Source: Mailhella sp.
GTDB lineage: Bacteria > Desulfobacterota > Desulfovibrionia > Desulfovibrionales > Desulfovibrionaceae
NCBI GenBank assembly: GCA_017940105.1
Contig: JAGAZG010000144.1
Span: 1-5,698 of the forward strand
Length of the DNA: 5,698 nucleotides
Direction of reading: 5' to 3'
In this document: piece after piece, positions 5,486-5,698 of the stretch
Layout: each line of letters opens with the position of its first letter
Numbering within the stretch: position 1 is the first letter of the stretch
Notes under the pieces: model-generated
The model's database searches: none
Told to the model about the DNA's origin: nothing
Seen by the model: the letters and a program-made list of their open reading frames with translations, nothing else
Program-made: the position numbers and the translations under genes

Positions 5486-5698
5486 TTATTGTTCAGAACC
5501 ACATTCAAATGATCCACTTTGTTTGTCCTCATGCTGGCCAATGCTATACGTGCCCCCCTCAACGCACAGCGCCTGTCCAAAAATCAAAGCTCCAGCAACG
5601 ACCTGATGGGCTTTGCGCAGTATGCGGCCGAACGTATGCCTGGAAACGCCCATTTTCTTCGCCGATTCATCCATGCCAAGTCCTTCCCAATCGGCTAG
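5486..5698 (-). CDS. DUF134 (UPF0251) helix-turn-helix protein, C-terminal 70 residues (runs off right edge)
   Basis: The frame is open to the window edge, so only the C-terminal part is present; full-length family members are about 100 residues or more. The visible sequence begins LADWEGLGMDESAKKMGVSR, which corresponds to the family's LxDLEGLSQEEAAxxMGVSR region. It continues with HTFGRILRKAHQVVAGALI and ALCVEGG, the usual end of the conserved domain. ESAKKMGVSRHTFGRIL is the helix-turn-helix, so DNA binding is likely. A tail of about 20 polar residues with one cysteine follows. DUF134 genes often sit beside, or are fused to, NifX-like cofactor-binding domains. The NifX-like gene starts 21 bp downstream, which supports a functional pair, possibly sensor and regulator; this pairing is inference. 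An internal ATG at 5674 is not the start, because the homologous sequence continues upstream of it. Confidence 0.85.
   Translation of the reverse strand, partial: LADWEGLGMDESAKKMGVSRHTFGRILRKAHQVVAGALIFGQALCVEGGTYSIGQHEDKQSGSFECGSEQ

Overview
The window looks like chromosome from a sulfate-reducing deltaproteobacterium of the Desulfovibrio group (Desulfovibrionaceae). The evidence is the order of a periplasmic multiheme cytochrome c, rnfC and rnfD, an arrangement known from Desulfovibrio, together with a DUF134 regulator next to a small NifX/MTH1175-like protein. GC content is moderate. All supported genes lie on the minus strand, so transcription runs from right to left. I see no plus-strand gene, RNA gene, mobile element or CRISPR array.

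Right end (5698 to about 5072): the C-terminal part of a DUF134 helix-turn-helix protein is cut by the window edge. It is followed 21 bp later by a 130-aa NifX/NifB-C-like cofactor-binding protein. A gene-free stretch of about 246 bp follows, with a 10-bp inverted repeat and a plausible sigma70 promoter.

Middle (4825 to 3193): a two-gene unit made of an exported protein of unknown function, which appears to be an internal duplication, and pgpA (phosphatidylglycerophosphatase A). It ends at a clear rho-independent terminator near 3094-3134.

Left half (2846 to 1): the start of an Rnf operon. It encodes a membrane-anchored periplasmic cytochrome with 11 CXXCH haem sites, then RnfC, then RnfD, whose gene overlaps rnfC by 4 bp and runs off the left edge. 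The remaining rnf genes (G, E, A, B) presumably lie beyond base 1. A 346-bp gene-free region with a strong palindrome separates this operon from pgpA.

The most interesting observation is that the Rnf subunits depart from the textbook NADH-linked form. RnfC keeps both ferredoxin-type [4Fe-4S] motifs but lacks the glycine-rich loop and the NGAECEPY-type motif of the NADH/FMN site. RnfD has no threonine at the expected covalent-FMN motif and has a changed GGLG..NPFNPA segment. With the undecahaem cytochrome encoded first in the operon, this suggests a membrane ion pump that exchanges electrons with the periplasmic cytochrome c pool rather than with NADH. That is an inference from motifs and needs alignment and biochemistry.
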